A DNA stretch of 38,620 nt from Candidatus Moranbacteria bacterium GW2011_GWE1_49_15 (GCA_001003855.1 LCPX01000002.1:1-38620); one strand, 5' to 3'; shown: positions 24,658-31,786, counted from the stretch's first letter. Notes: generated from the letters alone by a model not told the origin. Made by a program: numbers and translations.

Positions 24658-24686
24658 ATTGTATAGTAGGCAAAATTGCGCGTCAA
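24658..24686 (-). promoter_or_regulatory. Strong sigma-70-like promoter for the anchored protein gene
   Basis: On the minus strand, TTGACG (24681-24686) is followed after exactly 17 bp by TACAAT (24658-24663). The predicted start near 24651 leaves a leader of about 98 nt before the ATG at 24553. Confidence 0.75.
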
Positions 24687-24689
24687 CTA

Positions 24690-25180
24690 GACAAAAAGTG
24701 CAATATTTGGCGTAGTAAAGGGATAAAAAAATGATCTTAGATTTTCAATCGTCCGCTTCCGCGCACGCCCTGTCATTTTTTAAAAAAAACTATTTCGGAG
24801 GGATCTCGCGGAAATGAAATTTTCAAAAAATCAGAGCCGCTTTTCGGAGGACGGGAATTTTCCATCAAAAAATTCAATTTTTTTTGATAAAAATTTTCGC
24901 AAATCCCCAGTGGTCAATCCTGTCAGATCCATGGGTGCGGAAAATGTTTTCCCTAAATGTCTGATCCGAAAAATGAAGTTCCGCTCGTTTAAAAATTATT
25001 TCCAGTGCGGCAAGCGACGCCCATGGAATCCTTGGTGCTTGGAGAATTTTCAGTGCGGTGATTATTCCCTGTGTTTATCGGGATAAATCGCGCCAGTGTC
25101 CTGAGAAATTTTTATTTTGTGGCGACATTTTAAAATTCAGTTTCCGCATCCGATATTTTCCATGCTGTGGATAACTTTTT
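24690..25180. other. AT-rich intergenic region without a supported gene; one consensus DnaA box
   Basis: I see no convincing gene here. A 90-codon open frame at 24814-25086 has an odd composition (many Phe, Asn, Lys and Cys) and no ribosome binding site, so it is left out. A perfect DnaA-box sequence (TGTGGATAA, 25166-25174, reading as TTATCCACA on the minus strand) stands at the edge of a very AT-rich stretch. Short repeats of TTTCAGTGCGG type occur near 25000 and 25050. Confidence 0.5.
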
Positions 25181-25184
25181 TGCA

Positions 25185-25212
25185 TTGCTTTTTTAAAAAA
25201 ACAATCTATAAT
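25185..25212 (+). promoter_or_regulatory. Probable promoter for the histone H1-like gene and its long leader
   Basis: TTGCTT (25185-25190), a 16-bp spacer and a perfect TATAAT (25207-25212) point rightwards. The predicted start near 25219 gives a leader of about 350 nt before the gene at 25568. Confidence 0.5.
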
Positions 25213-25218
25213 TAAATC

Positions 25219-25560
25219 ATGAAGAGAAAAAATATTAAAATATTTTTTTGAAACATTTGTACTAAGTTCTGCGAAAATAAAAAAACAAAAATTAAAAATT
25301 AATAATAAAATTTTTTATCCTGGGATATGGAAAATATCTTCGGGAAAAAAATAAAAGACTGTTGAAGCCGGTGTGCGAAAGTCGGTCCTGCATCTTTTTC
25401 AAAGATAAAACAAAAACAAAAAACCAATTCCGCCGAATGAGCTCCCTGTCTGTGATATTTCCGAAAACCGAATTGGGAAAGGGTGATTATCTGAAAAAAA
25501 GATGCGGGGCTAACAGCTTCGTATGCTAAGAATCTTCTGACAGTATCAGAAAAGGAGGTG
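25219..25560 (+). ncRNA. Candidate structured leader or small RNA upstream of the H1-like gene
   Basis: A 13-bp long-range pairing joins 25387-25399 (CCTGCATCTTTTT) with 25496-25508 (AAAAAGATGCGGG), with one G-T pair. Inside it, CCAATTC (25424-25430) pairs with GAATTGG (25470-25476). A third hairpin, TTCTGA/TCAGAA (25535-25551), ends two bases before the AGGAGG ribosome binding site. Nested pairing in an otherwise AT-rich region suggests a folded RNA. It matches none of tmRNA, RNase P, SRP or 6S RNA as far as I can judge by eye. Confidence 0.4.
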
Positions 25561-25567
25561 AATGAAA

Positions 25568-25714
25568 ATGGCAGCAAAAAAGAAAGTCGCAAAGAAAAAA
25601 GTAGCCAAGAAAGCTACTAAGAAAGTTGCAAAAAAGAAAGTTGCAAAGAAAAAAGTAGCCAAGAAAGCTACTAAGAAAGTTGCAAAAAAGAAAGTCGCAA
25701 AGAGAAAAAAATAG
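25568..25714 (+). CDS. Histone H1-like Lys/Ala-rich protein (48 aa)
   Basis: This short gene encodes a 48-aa protein made almost only of Lys, Ala, Val and Thr (MAAKKKVAKKKVAKKATKKV and onward). It resembles the tails of bacterial H1-like proteins such as chlamydial Hc1 and probably binds DNA or RNA through its positive charge. The DNA consists of two nearly identical tandem 54-bp units (25583-25636 and 25637-25690) plus a partial third. A perfect AGGAGG (25553-25558) lies 9 nt before ATG 25568; an ATG at 25562 is only 3 nt away and less likely. A strong terminator follows at 25763. The long leader and excellent ribosome binding site suggest high, regulated expression. Confidence 0.8.
   Translation: MAAKKKVAKKKVAKKATKKVAKKKVAKKKVAKKATKKVAKKKVAKRKK
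25583..25711 (+). repeat. Tandem 54-bp coding repeat (2.4 copies) in the H1-like gene
   Basis: Two 18-codon units differ only in synonymous GTC/GTT at the second codon, with a third partial unit from 25691 carrying AAG-AGA changes. Such near-identity indicates recent slippage or recombination, so length may vary between strains. Confidence 0.85.
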
Positions 25715-25762
25715 TATCTTTTGAATTTCACTAAGCTTAAACGCTTATTAGTGCGCACAAGC

Positions 25763-25788
25763 AAAAAACCACCAAATGGTGGTTTTTT
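25763..25788 (+). terminator. Rho-independent terminator of the H1-like gene
   Basis: Perfect 11-bp arms AAAAAACCACC/GGTGGTTTTTT with an AAAT loop lie about 50 bp downstream of the stop codon. Confidence 0.88.
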
Positions 25789-25845
25789 GCGTTATACGCG
25801 TGTCAGTATCATTTTCAGGGAGATTTGATGTAAAATGTCCCGAGC

Positions 25846-25984
25846 TAACTTTTCTTGGCGCCAAGAAAAGTTACAAAAGAAGCGCCGAACGTGCTCGCGC
25901 TGGCCGGACCGCGACGCTTTCTCGCTGAAATTTACACTTCGCTGTCCCTCGCTGCAGTCCGGAAACGCGCTTCGCAATGTTCGG
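25846..25984. repeat. GC-rich palindromic intergenic element (possible MITE-like repeat)
   Basis: It starts with a perfect 28-bp palindrome at 25846-25873, centred on GGCGCC. A GC-rich stretch with nested inverted pairs follows: CCGAAC (25885-25890) with GTTCGG (25979-25984), and CCGGAC (25904-25909) with GTCCGG (25957-25962). Its base composition differs sharply from the AT-rich surroundings. Similar palindrome-headed intergenic repeats are known in other phyla, from memory. A 62-codon frame across it (25835-26023) is not considered a gene. Confidence 0.55.
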
Positions 25985-26014
25985 AAAGAAATTGAAATCT
26001 TAGTTTTAACGCTT

Positions 26015-26911
26015 TTAGATTAGATTTATTTTCACTGTCCTCCATTTTTCCGCCAGATCTTGCTTGAATTCCGATTTCGCATTAGGAAAAAAGTCAGGGA
26101 TGATTTTTTCGAGAAGTTCTTTTTGTTCGGGACTGTATTCGATCAATATGGTGACTGATGATAAGTTTCGGATGACAGAGGAGTTCTTTATTTGTTCGAA
26201 TAGCTCCCTGTAATGTTTCAATCCCGCTTCCGGGCTGTAGAGCGCCGTCTTCGGTTCGAAATTTATCACGTCCTTCGGTGCGCTTTCATATATGTCTTCC
26301 GAGAGGTAGGGAAGGTTGGCCAGAATGATCAGGCGGCCGGGTCCTAGGTTATGGATGTCTGGTTTTAAAATGGGAGAAAGGAGGTTTCCGTGGAGAAATT
26401 TTATTTCCTTATCAAGTCCATGGGCTTTGGCGTTTTGTCTGGCCACTTCCAACGCGTCTCCGCTCATGTCGATACCTATGAATTTCAAATTTGAAATTTC
26501 AAACTTGAAATCTTCCATCGCTTTGGCGATGGAGACGATGATATTGCCCGATCCGGTCCCTATGTCGGCGACCACGATATCTTCGTCTTTGTTGCGTAGC
26601 GCGTTACGTAACAGTCCCAAAGCATCCTCCACGAGCATTTCCGTTTCCGGGCGGGGAACAAGGGTGTGTTCGTTCACCTTGAAATCCAATCCATAAAATT
26701 CTCTTCGTCCTGTGATGTAGGCGAGCGGTTCACCCCCGATCCTCCTGGCTATGTCTTTTTCGATAAGGGGCAATTGGTCATCGGTAATATTGTTTTCCGG
26801 ATAAGTTAAAACAAATTCCCTCGATTTTGCAAGGGAATTCGCGATGATAAGCTCGGCGTCCAACGCGTCCAGCTTGCATTTGTATTTTTGAAGCAAGTCC
26901 TTGATGGTCAT
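26015..26911 (-). CDS. prmC: Release factor glutamine methyltransferase PrmC (HemK)
   Basis: PrmC methylates the Gln of the GGQ motif in release factors, using S-adenosylmethionine. The 298-aa protein has the N-terminal helical domain (residues 1-85), the SAM-binding motif VADIGTGSGN (114-123), GIDMSGDALEVARQNA and the catalytic tetrad at 199-202. This tetrad reads N-L-P-Y instead of the usual N-P-P-Y; Asn and Tyr are kept. Residues 135-144 (FKFEISNLKF) look like an in-frame insertion derived from an AT-rich palindromic microrepeat. The gene starts 6 bp after the prfA stop, so it is in an operon with its substrate's gene, the classical arrangement. The palindromic element lies just past its 3' end. 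Confidence 0.93.
   Translation of the reverse strand: MTIKDLLQKYKCKLDALDAELIIANSLAKSREFVLTYPENNITDDQLPLIEKDIARRIGGEPLAYITGRREFYGLDFKVNEHTLVPRPETEMLVEDALGLLRNALRNKDEDIVVADIGTGSGNIIVSIAKAMEDFKFEISNLKFIGIDMSGDALEVARQNAKAHGLDKEIKFLHGNLLSPILKPDIHNLGPGRLIILANLPYLSEDIYESAPKDVINFEPKTALYSPEAGLKHYRELFEQIKNSSVIRNLSSVTILIEYSPEQKELLEKIIPDFFPNAKSEFKQDLAEKWRTVKINLI
26480..26510. repeat. Palindromic AT-rich microrepeat inside prmC
   Basis: The stretch is made of alternating TTTCAAA and TTTGAAA units and encodes FKFEISNLKF in the loop between the SAM motif and the next strand. Related TTTGAAATTTGAAAT-type sequence stands between rpsB and tsf (29553-29575). Confidence 0.6.
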
Positions 26912-26917
26912 CGGGTT

Positions 26918-27994
26918 TTATTTTTCCAGGGAAAGAAGTTTTCTGATGTTTTCCTCTTGGAGCTCTTTTAGGATATCGTCCAGGTTTCCGTCCAGAACCC
27001 CTTCGATATTGCTCCAGGATTGCTTGATGCGGTGGTCCGTGATGCGGTCCTGCGGGAAGTTGTAAGTTCTGATCTTTTCGCTGCGGTCTCCGGTTCCGAT
27101 CTGGCTTTTCCTTTCCTCTCCGAGTTCCTTGGCTTTCCTTTCCTCTTCCGCTTGGACGAGACGGGAGCGCAGAACCTTCATAGCCTTGTCCTTGTTCTTG
27201 TGCTGGGATTTCTCGTCCTGGCAGGAAACGATGAGGCCGGTCGGGATATGAGTGATGCGGATGGCTGACTTGGTAGTGTTGACCGATTGCCCTCCCGGAC
27301 CGGAAGAGCAGAAAGTGTCGATGCGCAGGTCGTTCGGGTTTATTTTGAATTCGACTTCTTCGATCTGCGGAAGAACGGCGACGGTCGCGGTGGAAGTGTG
27401 GATCCTGCCCATTTTTTCCGTCTCAGGAACCCTTTGGACGCGGTGCACTCCGGATTCATGCTTGAGGCTTCCGTATACCGGAACATCGCTGGACGAGTTT
27501 ATTTCGAAAACTATCTCCTTGAATCCTCCGAGGTCGCTCTGATGCGAATCCATAACGGAAACTTTCCAGCCGTTCTTTTCGGCATATTTCGAATACATCC
27601 TGAAAAGGTCACCCGCAAAAAGCGAGGATTCGTCTCCGCCGGCCCCCGCGCGGATTTCCATGATCACATCTTTGCCGTCATTGGGGTCTTTCGGAAGCAA
27701 CATGAATTCCAGCTCCTTTTCCAGCTCCTCTTTCCTTTTGGCCAGTTCGATGCTTTCCTCCATGGCCATCTGTTTCATTTCCTCGTCGTTTTCCGCGTTC
27801 ATGATTTCGGCATTGCCTTTCATGTCCGATTCGATCTTTTCCAATTCCTCGATGGTTTGGATGGTTTCGGATAATTCGGATTGCCTTCTTCCCAAGGTGG
27901 CCATTTTTTTCGGATCGGAAACTATCTCAGGGGAATTGAGCTCGTCGGATATTTCCTGGTATTCTTTTTTGATAGCGTCTACTTTGTTCTTCAT
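26918..27994 (-). CDS. prfA: Peptide chain release factor 1 (RF1)
   Basis: RF1 reads UAA and UAG stop codons and triggers peptide release. The 358-aa protein has the usual N-terminal coiled-coil domain (residues 1-95), [20 protein letters not shown], the codon-recognition region [18 protein letters not shown] with a P-E-T version of the PxT motif that distinguishes RF1 from RF2, and the catalytic GGQ in [12 protein letters not shown]. Length matches RF1. Because TGA stops are used here, RF2 must be encoded elsewhere. prmC follows after 6 bp and rpmE lies about 155 bp upstream on the same strand, with a hairpin terminator between them. Confidence 0.95.
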   Translation of the reverse strand: MKNKVDAIKKEYQEISDELNSPEIVSDPKKMATLGRRQSELSETIQTIEELEKIESDMKGNAEIMNAENDEEMKQMAMEESIELAKRKEELEKELEFMLLPKDPNDGKDVIMEIRAGAGGDESSLFAGDLFRMYSKYAEKNGWKVSVMDSHQSDLGGFKEIVFEINSSSDVPVYGSLKHESGVHRVQRVPETEKMGRIHTSTATVAVLPQIEEVEFKINPNDLRIDTFCSSGPGGQSVNTTKSAIRITHIPTGLIVSCQDEKSQHKNKDKAMKVLRSRLVQAEEERKAKELGEERKSQIGTGDRSEKIRTYNFPQDRITDHRIKQSWSNIEGVLDGNLDDILKELQEENIRKLLSLEK

Positions 27995-28104
27995 ATATAT
28001 GCTGTGTAAATGTGGACGAATTTAGGTGGAATATGGCATGATTAAACCATAAAATACGCGTAAATACAGTTTATCTTTCAAAGAGGGGAAAGTCAATGGA
28101 TGAT

Positions 28105-28134
28105 AAAAACCCGACCATCTTGGCCGGGTTTTTT
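28105..28134 (-). terminator. Terminator downstream of rpmE
   Basis: The arms AAACCCG and CGGGTTT, continued by CCA/TGG inside an A-C mismatch, form a strong hairpin with A/T tracts on both sides. It lies between rpmE and prfA, so prfA-prmC may depend on read-through or on its own promoter. Confidence 0.8.
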
Positions 28135-28148
28135 GAAATCGGGATAAG

Positions 28149-28427
28149 TTATTTCTTTTTTTCTTCCTTTTTGGCGGCAGGCTTTTTGGCGGCCTTCGCT
28201 TTCTTGGTAGCCTCTTTTTTGGCTTCGGATTTCTCCGCGAGCTTCTTGAAGCGGTCCACGCGTCCTGTCGTGTCCAGGGTCTTTTTCTTTCCGGTATAGA
28301 AAGGATGGCACTGCGAGCAGATTTCGACATGCATCTCTTTCTGGGTGGCTCCGGTGGTCAGGACGGCTCCGCATGAGCAGGTGATCGTGGCCTCTTCGTA
28401 GAATTTCGGGTGGATATTCTTCTTCAT
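28149..28427 (-). CDS. rpmE: 50S ribosomal protein L31 with a Lys/Ala-rich tail
   Basis: The first ~52 residues are L31 ([20 protein letters not shown], then [20 protein letters not shown]). The zinc-binding Cys17, Cys19, Cys37 and Cys40 are all present, so this is the Zn-containing form. The protein continues for ~30 residues beyond the common length of about 65-70 with a Lys/Ala/Glu tail resembling the H1-like protein in this window. L31 bridges the two ribosomal subunits. It is transcribed away from rpsB. The promoter at 28511-28539 gives a leader of about 77 nt containing two copies of TACGAATTACGAAT. Confidence 0.93.
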   Translation of the reverse strand: MKKNIHPKFYEEATITCSCGAVLTTGATQKEMHVEICSQCHPFYTGKKKTLDTTGRVDRFKKLAEKSEAKKEATKKAKAAKKPAAKKEEKKK

Positions 28428-28436
28428 GTGAATCTT

Positions 28437-28475
28437 TACGAATTACGAATCTGTACTTATATACGAATTACGAAT
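28437..28475. repeat. Two direct copies of TACGAATTACGAAT
   Basis: Identical 14-bp copies at 28437-28450 and 28462-28475 lie in the rpmE leader. Such short TACGAAT-type repeats are, from memory, frequent between genes in Patescibacteria. Confidence 0.7.
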
Positions 28476-28510
28476 TCGGTGTAAATAGATGATAATATTG
28501 TTACTAGAGC

Positions 28511-28539
28511 AATTTAGCACGTATTGTTAGAATTGACAA
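28511..28539 (-). promoter_or_regulatory. Promoter of rpmE
   Basis: On the minus strand, TTGTCA (28534-28539), a 17-bp spacer, and TAAATT (28511-28516) with TG at the extended -10 position. Its -35 box overlaps the rpsB -35 box on the other strand. Confidence 0.55.
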
Positions 28540-28560
28540 GGGCTGAGGGTCTGCTATACT
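28533..28560 (+). promoter_or_regulatory. Promoter of rpsB-tsf
   Basis: A consensus TTGACA (28533-28538), a 16-bp spacer and TATACT (28555-28560) with a TGC extension. The start is predicted near 28567. Confidence 0.75.
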
Positions 28561-28566
28561 GAAGCT

Positions 28567-28747
28567 CGTACTCACTATTTGAATAAAAAACATATTTTTT
28601 CTCGGCCTTTTCCTGCCCCGATATGTCGGGGTTAAGGCTTATGTAAAGGAAAAAATAGGTGATTACTCCCGCCTTTTTGGGGCGGATGTTAATAAATTAA
28701 GGAAAATCCCGGTCTCAAATGCCCTTTTTGCGGAATTTGGCGGGATG
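28567..28747 (+). promoter_or_regulatory. Structured leader of rpsB, probably autoregulatory
   Basis: The ~178-nt leader folds into several hairpins: CCCCGA/TCGGGG around TATG inside GGCCTT/AAGGCT, then CCGCC/GGCGG, and finally ATCCCG (28706-28711) with CGGGAT (28741-28746). The last stem includes the first two bases of the start codon ATG (28745). This could let S2 or another ligand control translation, as known for r-protein leaders; the regulator is inference. Confidence 0.5.
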
Positions 28748-29542
28748 AAAGTAATGAAAAAAGAAGAGAAAGCCCCTGTGGCTGCAACTTCGGTTGCGAA
28801 GAAGAGCGAGGGAGTCGAGAATTATTTCTCCACTCTGGATTTGTCGGCGTTGGAGGTAAGTATGGAGGAAATGCTCAAGGCCGGCGTGCATTTCGGACAC
28901 CAGAAAGCCAGAAGGAACCCGAAGATGAACAGATACATCTTCACCACTAAGAAAAGCCTGAACATCATCGACCTCGAGAAGAGCGCTCAGAAAATCAAGG
29001 AAGCTCTTGATTTCATTGCCGGTCTCAGGAAGGAAGGAAAAAACATTCTTTTCGTCGGAACCAAACCGCAGATCAAGAATTTGGTTATTTCGGCGGCCGA
29101 GGCCTCCGGAATGCCGTATGTCGTGGAGAGATGGCTCGGTGGAACTTTCACGAATTTCAAGAATATCAGGTCCAGGACCAGGTATCTCGTCGAATCGCAG
29201 GATAAGATGGAGAAAGGTGAATTCCAAAAATACACCAAATTCGAAAGGATGAAAATGACCGAAGAGCTGGAGAAGATGGAGGACAGGATGGGCGGAATCA
29301 AGCACATGTCAGAGCTTCCGGCCGCCATTTTCGCGACCAGCATCAAAGAGGATAGGATAGCTATCAACGAGGCCCAGAAAATGGGGATTCCGGTGATCGC
29401 GATCGCCGACACCAACACGGACCCTACTCTTGCGGATTATCCTATTCCGGCGAACGACGACGCTTTGTCTTCCGTCAGGCTCATTTTGAGCTATGCTTGC
29501 AAAGCGTTGGCTACTACGGCCGACGTCGCCGCTAAGAAGTAA
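28745..29542 (+). CDS. rpsB: 30S ribosomal protein S2 (uS2)
   Basis: The 265-aa protein contains the S2 core: MLKAGVHFGHQKARRNPKMN, IYTTKKSLNIIDLEK-type segment (here YIFTTKKSLNIIDLEKSAQK), ILFVGTKPQIKNLV, VERWLGGTFTNFKNI, and GIPVIAIADTNTDPTLADYP near the end. S2 sits between head and body of the small subunit. An N-terminal extension of ~35 residues rich in Lys, Ala and Glu precedes the core, longer than usual. An alternative ATG at 28754 exists. tsf follows 66 bp downstream, the conserved rpsB-tsf order. Confidence 0.95.
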   Translation: MKVMKKEEKAPVAATSVAKKSEGVENYFSTLDLSALEVSMEEMLKAGVHFGHQKARRNPKMNRYIFTTKKSLNIIDLEKSAQKIKEALDFIAGLRKEGKNILFVGTKPQIKNLVISAAEASGMPYVVERWLGGTFTNFKNIRSRTRYLVESQDKMEKGEFQKYTKFERMKMTEELEKMEDRMGGIKHMSELPAAIFATSIKEDRIAINEAQKMGIPVIAIADTNTDPTLADYPIPANDDALSSVRLILSYACKALATTADVAAKK

Positions 29543-29608
29543 TTTTTGGTTTTTTGAAATTTGAAATAGGGATTTCAGTCAAAATTAAAAATTAAAATTG
29601 AAAAAGTT

Positions 29609-30187
29609 ATGTTGAATACGATCAAAAAAATAAGGGAGAGAACCGGAGCCGGCGTAGTGAATATCAAGAAAGCCTTGGATGAAGCCGGTGGAAACGAGGA
29701 GAAGGCAATCGAGATCCTTCGCAAGCAGGGGCATGACAAGGCTCTCAAGAAAGCCGACCGCGCCGCCAACGAGGGAGTGGTCGTTTCCTATATACATTCG
29801 AACAACAGGGTTGGATCTCTGGTCAAGCTTCTTTGCGAGACCGATTTCGTGGCCAGGAACACCGAGTTTCAGGAACTGGCCAGGGATATTGCAATGCATG
29901 TGACCGCGATGAACCCCCAGTTTTTGAAGCCAGAGGAGGTTCCCGCTGAGGCCGTCGAAAAGGAGAAGGAAATCTGGAAGGCCCAGTTGGCCAAGGAAGG
30001 TAAGCCGGAGAATATGATGGAGAAGATCATGGAAGGAAAGGAAAAGAAATTCCGCGAGGAAATCTCACTTTTGACCCAGTCTTTCGTCAAGGATCCCTCC
30101 GTTAAGGTGGGGGATTTGATCGCTGAAAAGATCGGAAAGATAGGAGAGAATATCCAGATAGGGGAATTTGTCCGTTTTGAGTTATAA
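29609..30187 (+). CDS. tsf: Translation elongation factor Ts (short form)
   Basis: EF-Ts exchanges GDP for GTP on EF-Tu. The 192-aa protein begins with the UBA-like domain (IKKIRERTGAGVVNIKKALD) and contains the TDFVARN motif that contacts the EF-Tu nucleotide site, ending with VGDLIAEKIGKIGENIQIGE. It is about 90 residues shorter than E. coli EF-Ts and lacks the second half of the core, like the short forms of Thermus, mitochondria-like and many small-genome bacteria. It lies downstream of rpsB, with a gap containing AT microrepeats. Confidence 0.94.
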   Translation: MLNTIKKIRERTGAGVVNIKKALDEAGGNEEKAIEILRKQGHDKALKKADRAANEGVVVSYIHSNNRVGSLVKLLCETDFVARNTEFQELARDIAMHVTAMNPQFLKPEEVPAEAVEKEKEIWKAQLAKEGKPENMMEKIMEGKEKKFREEISLLTQSFVKDPSVKVGDLIAEKIGKIGENIQIGEFVRFEL

Positions 30188-30230
30188 TATAATCACAAGG
30201 AGGCTGGCAGCTTCCCGATAGAACTGTCTT

Positions 30231-31010
30231 ATGGCTAAATATTTGGCGAAGATATACAGTTGGGAAAATCCCCACTTGTGTTATAGTGATATAGAATTGG
30301 AGCGCGGGGACAGGATAGTTTTGAAAAAAGACGAGTTCCAGAGCGAAATAGGCACCGTTGAAGCTGTCGGGGTGGAAACCAGGGAGAAGCCCAATTGCAG
30401 TGTTGTGAGGAAGGCTACCGAGAAAGACATCGAGGTTTTCGAAAAAAATGAAGATAAGAAAAAGGAAATCTTGGGAACCTGCAAAGAGGAAGTGAAGAGG
30501 TTGGGATTGGGAATGAAGCTCGTGGATGCCAGGATAAGCTTGGATTCAAGCAACGTGGTCATCGCTTTCACGGCGGACGAGAGGGTTGATTTCCGGGAGC
30601 TGGTGAAGAACCTTTCCAAGATATTCCGAAGAAGCGTTAGGATGCACCAGATCGGATCGCGTGACGAGGCCAGGAACCTCGGAGGATGCGGGGTGTGCGG
30701 GAGAGGGCTTTGCTGTCTGCGGTTTTCCGGCAATCTTCCGAGCATTTCCATTGATATGGCGAGGATCCAGCAGATAGCCCACCGGGGAAGCGAAAGGATT
30801 TCCGGAATATGCGGAAGGTTGATGTGCTGCCTCTCATACGAATCCCCCCAATATCAAGAGATGATGGTGGGAATGCCGGAGCTCCATTCGAGCGTGAACA
30901 CTCCCCAAGGCAAAGGGGAGGTGATCGAGATAAACGCGCTCACCCAGGAAATCAAGACGAGGCTTCTGGACGGAAAGTATGTGGTTTTCAAGAAAAAGGA
31001 TATAAATTAA
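30231..31010 (+). CDS. ricT: PSP1-domain protein RicT (YaaT)
   Basis: The 259-aa protein is a PSP1/RicT homologue. RicT, with partners RicA and RicF in Bacillus, binds iron-sulfur clusters and stimulates RNase Y-dependent mRNA processing. The core reads SVRMHQIGSRDEARNLGGCG and the Cys-rich part has Cys153, 156, 161, 162, 194, 199 and 200 (GGCGVCGRGLCC and GICGRLMCC), which fit cluster ligands. It follows tsf after 43 bp. An AAGGAGG lies at 30197-30203, 27 nt upstream of the ATG, too far to act normally unless a small hairpin (GAGGCT/AGCTTC) shortens the distance. No RicA or RicF partner is seen in the window. Confidence 0.9.
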   Translation: MAKYLAKIYSWENPHLCYSDIELERGDRIVLKKDEFQSEIGTVEAVGVETREKPNCSVVRKATEKDIEVFEKNEDKKKEILGTCKEEVKRLGLGMKLVDARISLDSSNVVIAFTADERVDFRELVKNLSKIFRRSVRMHQIGSRDEARNLGGCGVCGRGLCCLRFSGNLPSISIDMARIQQIAHRGSERISGICGRLMCCLSYESPQYQEMMVGMPELHSSVNTPQGKGEVIEINALTQEIKTRLLDGKYVVFKKKDIN

Positions 31011-31025
31011 AAATACATTCGATCA

Positions 31026-31748
31026 ATGCTGTACTATATCGTTCCCCCGATAATAATAGTTGTAGGGACCGCATCCCTGATATTTTTCCTTTTTAGGAAA
31101 TTTTCCGGCATGGAAATGGCCGGTGAATTGCAGGGAAATCTGAACGCTCAAGCGCGGGAGGAAAGGAATGGCAGCAGGATCGGCATATTTTTATCGCAAC
31201 TGTGGCTCAGGATATTGGAGAGGATGATGCAGAGGACAAAGCTTTTTTCCTTGAAAATGCACAACGCCAGCAATAATTGGTTCCACTCCATAAAAAACAA
31301 ACGTGAAAGCATAGGAATGGAGGACGATGGCCGGGATGAAGCCAGGGCAGAGGAGGTTGCGAGCGAAAGTGCGGTCCAGGCAAGAGCGGAGGTCATAGAG
31401 AAAGCAGCGGAACAGAAAGTCGAGGCGGTAATCAGGAGAACTCCCAAGACGGAAGGCATGTCCATAAGGCAGCGCATGTCCAGAAGCAGGCTGGGTCTTC
31501 CGAGGAAGGAGAAGGTGGAATTGGCCAAGCCGCCTATGGAGAAGAACAGGTTGGAGGACGCGCTTATCAAAAGGATAGCGGTGAACCCCAAGGATATCGA
31601 AGCATATGAGAGGTTGGGGGATTATTATTCCGACATGAAGAATTTCAAAGATGCGGTGGAATGTTTCAAGCAGGTGATCAAGCTGGGGCCGAGCAACACG
31701 AAAGCGAAGATAAAACTGAAAAACCTGGAAAGAATTTTGAAAAGATGA
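31026..31748 (+). CDS. Membrane-anchored TPR protein
   Basis: This 240-aa protein has an N-terminal membrane helix (residues 4-24), a long charged helical linker with RARAEV and KAAEQKVEA stretches, and at least one clear TPR unit at about 195-235 (AYERLGDYYSDMKNFKDAVECF, then KQVIKLGPSNTKAKI). TPR repeats mediate protein contacts, so it is probably a cytoplasmic-side scaffold at the membrane. It begins 15 bp after ricT and is followed by the tRNA cluster. The partner is not known; the ricT linkage suggests a message-processing or ribosome-linked task but does not prove it. Confidence 0.8.
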   Translation: MLYYIVPPIIIVVGTASLIFFLFRKFSGMEMAGELQGNLNAQAREERNGSRIGIFLSQLWLRILERMMQRTKLFSLKMHNASNNWFHSIKNKRESIGMEDDGRDEARAEEVASESAVQARAEVIEKAAEQKVEAVIRRTPKTEGMSIRQRMSRSRLGLPRKEKVELAKPPMEKNRLEDALIKRIAVNPKDIEAYERLGDYYSDMKNFKDAVECFKQVIKLGPSNTKAKIKLKNLERILKR

Positions 31749-31786
31749 TAGACTGGATTTTGTTTGGCTAAGGCGGCCAAGCATAG

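Noticed and set aside
24600-24660. FMN-type or other known riboswitch in the leader of the anchored protein gene
   Set aside because: Only one simple hairpin is seen; conserved FMN or other aptamer motifs are absent.
24814-25086. 90-codon open frame in the AT-rich gap
   Set aside because: Unusual composition, no ribosome binding site, no recognisable domain; it looks like chance in AT-rich DNA.
25160-25320. Chromosomal origin of replication
   Set aside because: Only one DnaA box; no dnaA or dnaN nearby; gene directions do not diverge from this point. Kept only as a low-interest finding.
25546-25764. Minus-strand frame of alternating Phe/Ala opposite the H1-like gene
   Set aside because: It is the antisense shadow of the Lys/Ala repeat and spans the gene's own terminator.
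25835-26023. 62-codon open frame across the palindromic element
   Set aside because: It lies entirely within the inverted-repeat element and overlaps the end of prmC; better explained as a repeat.
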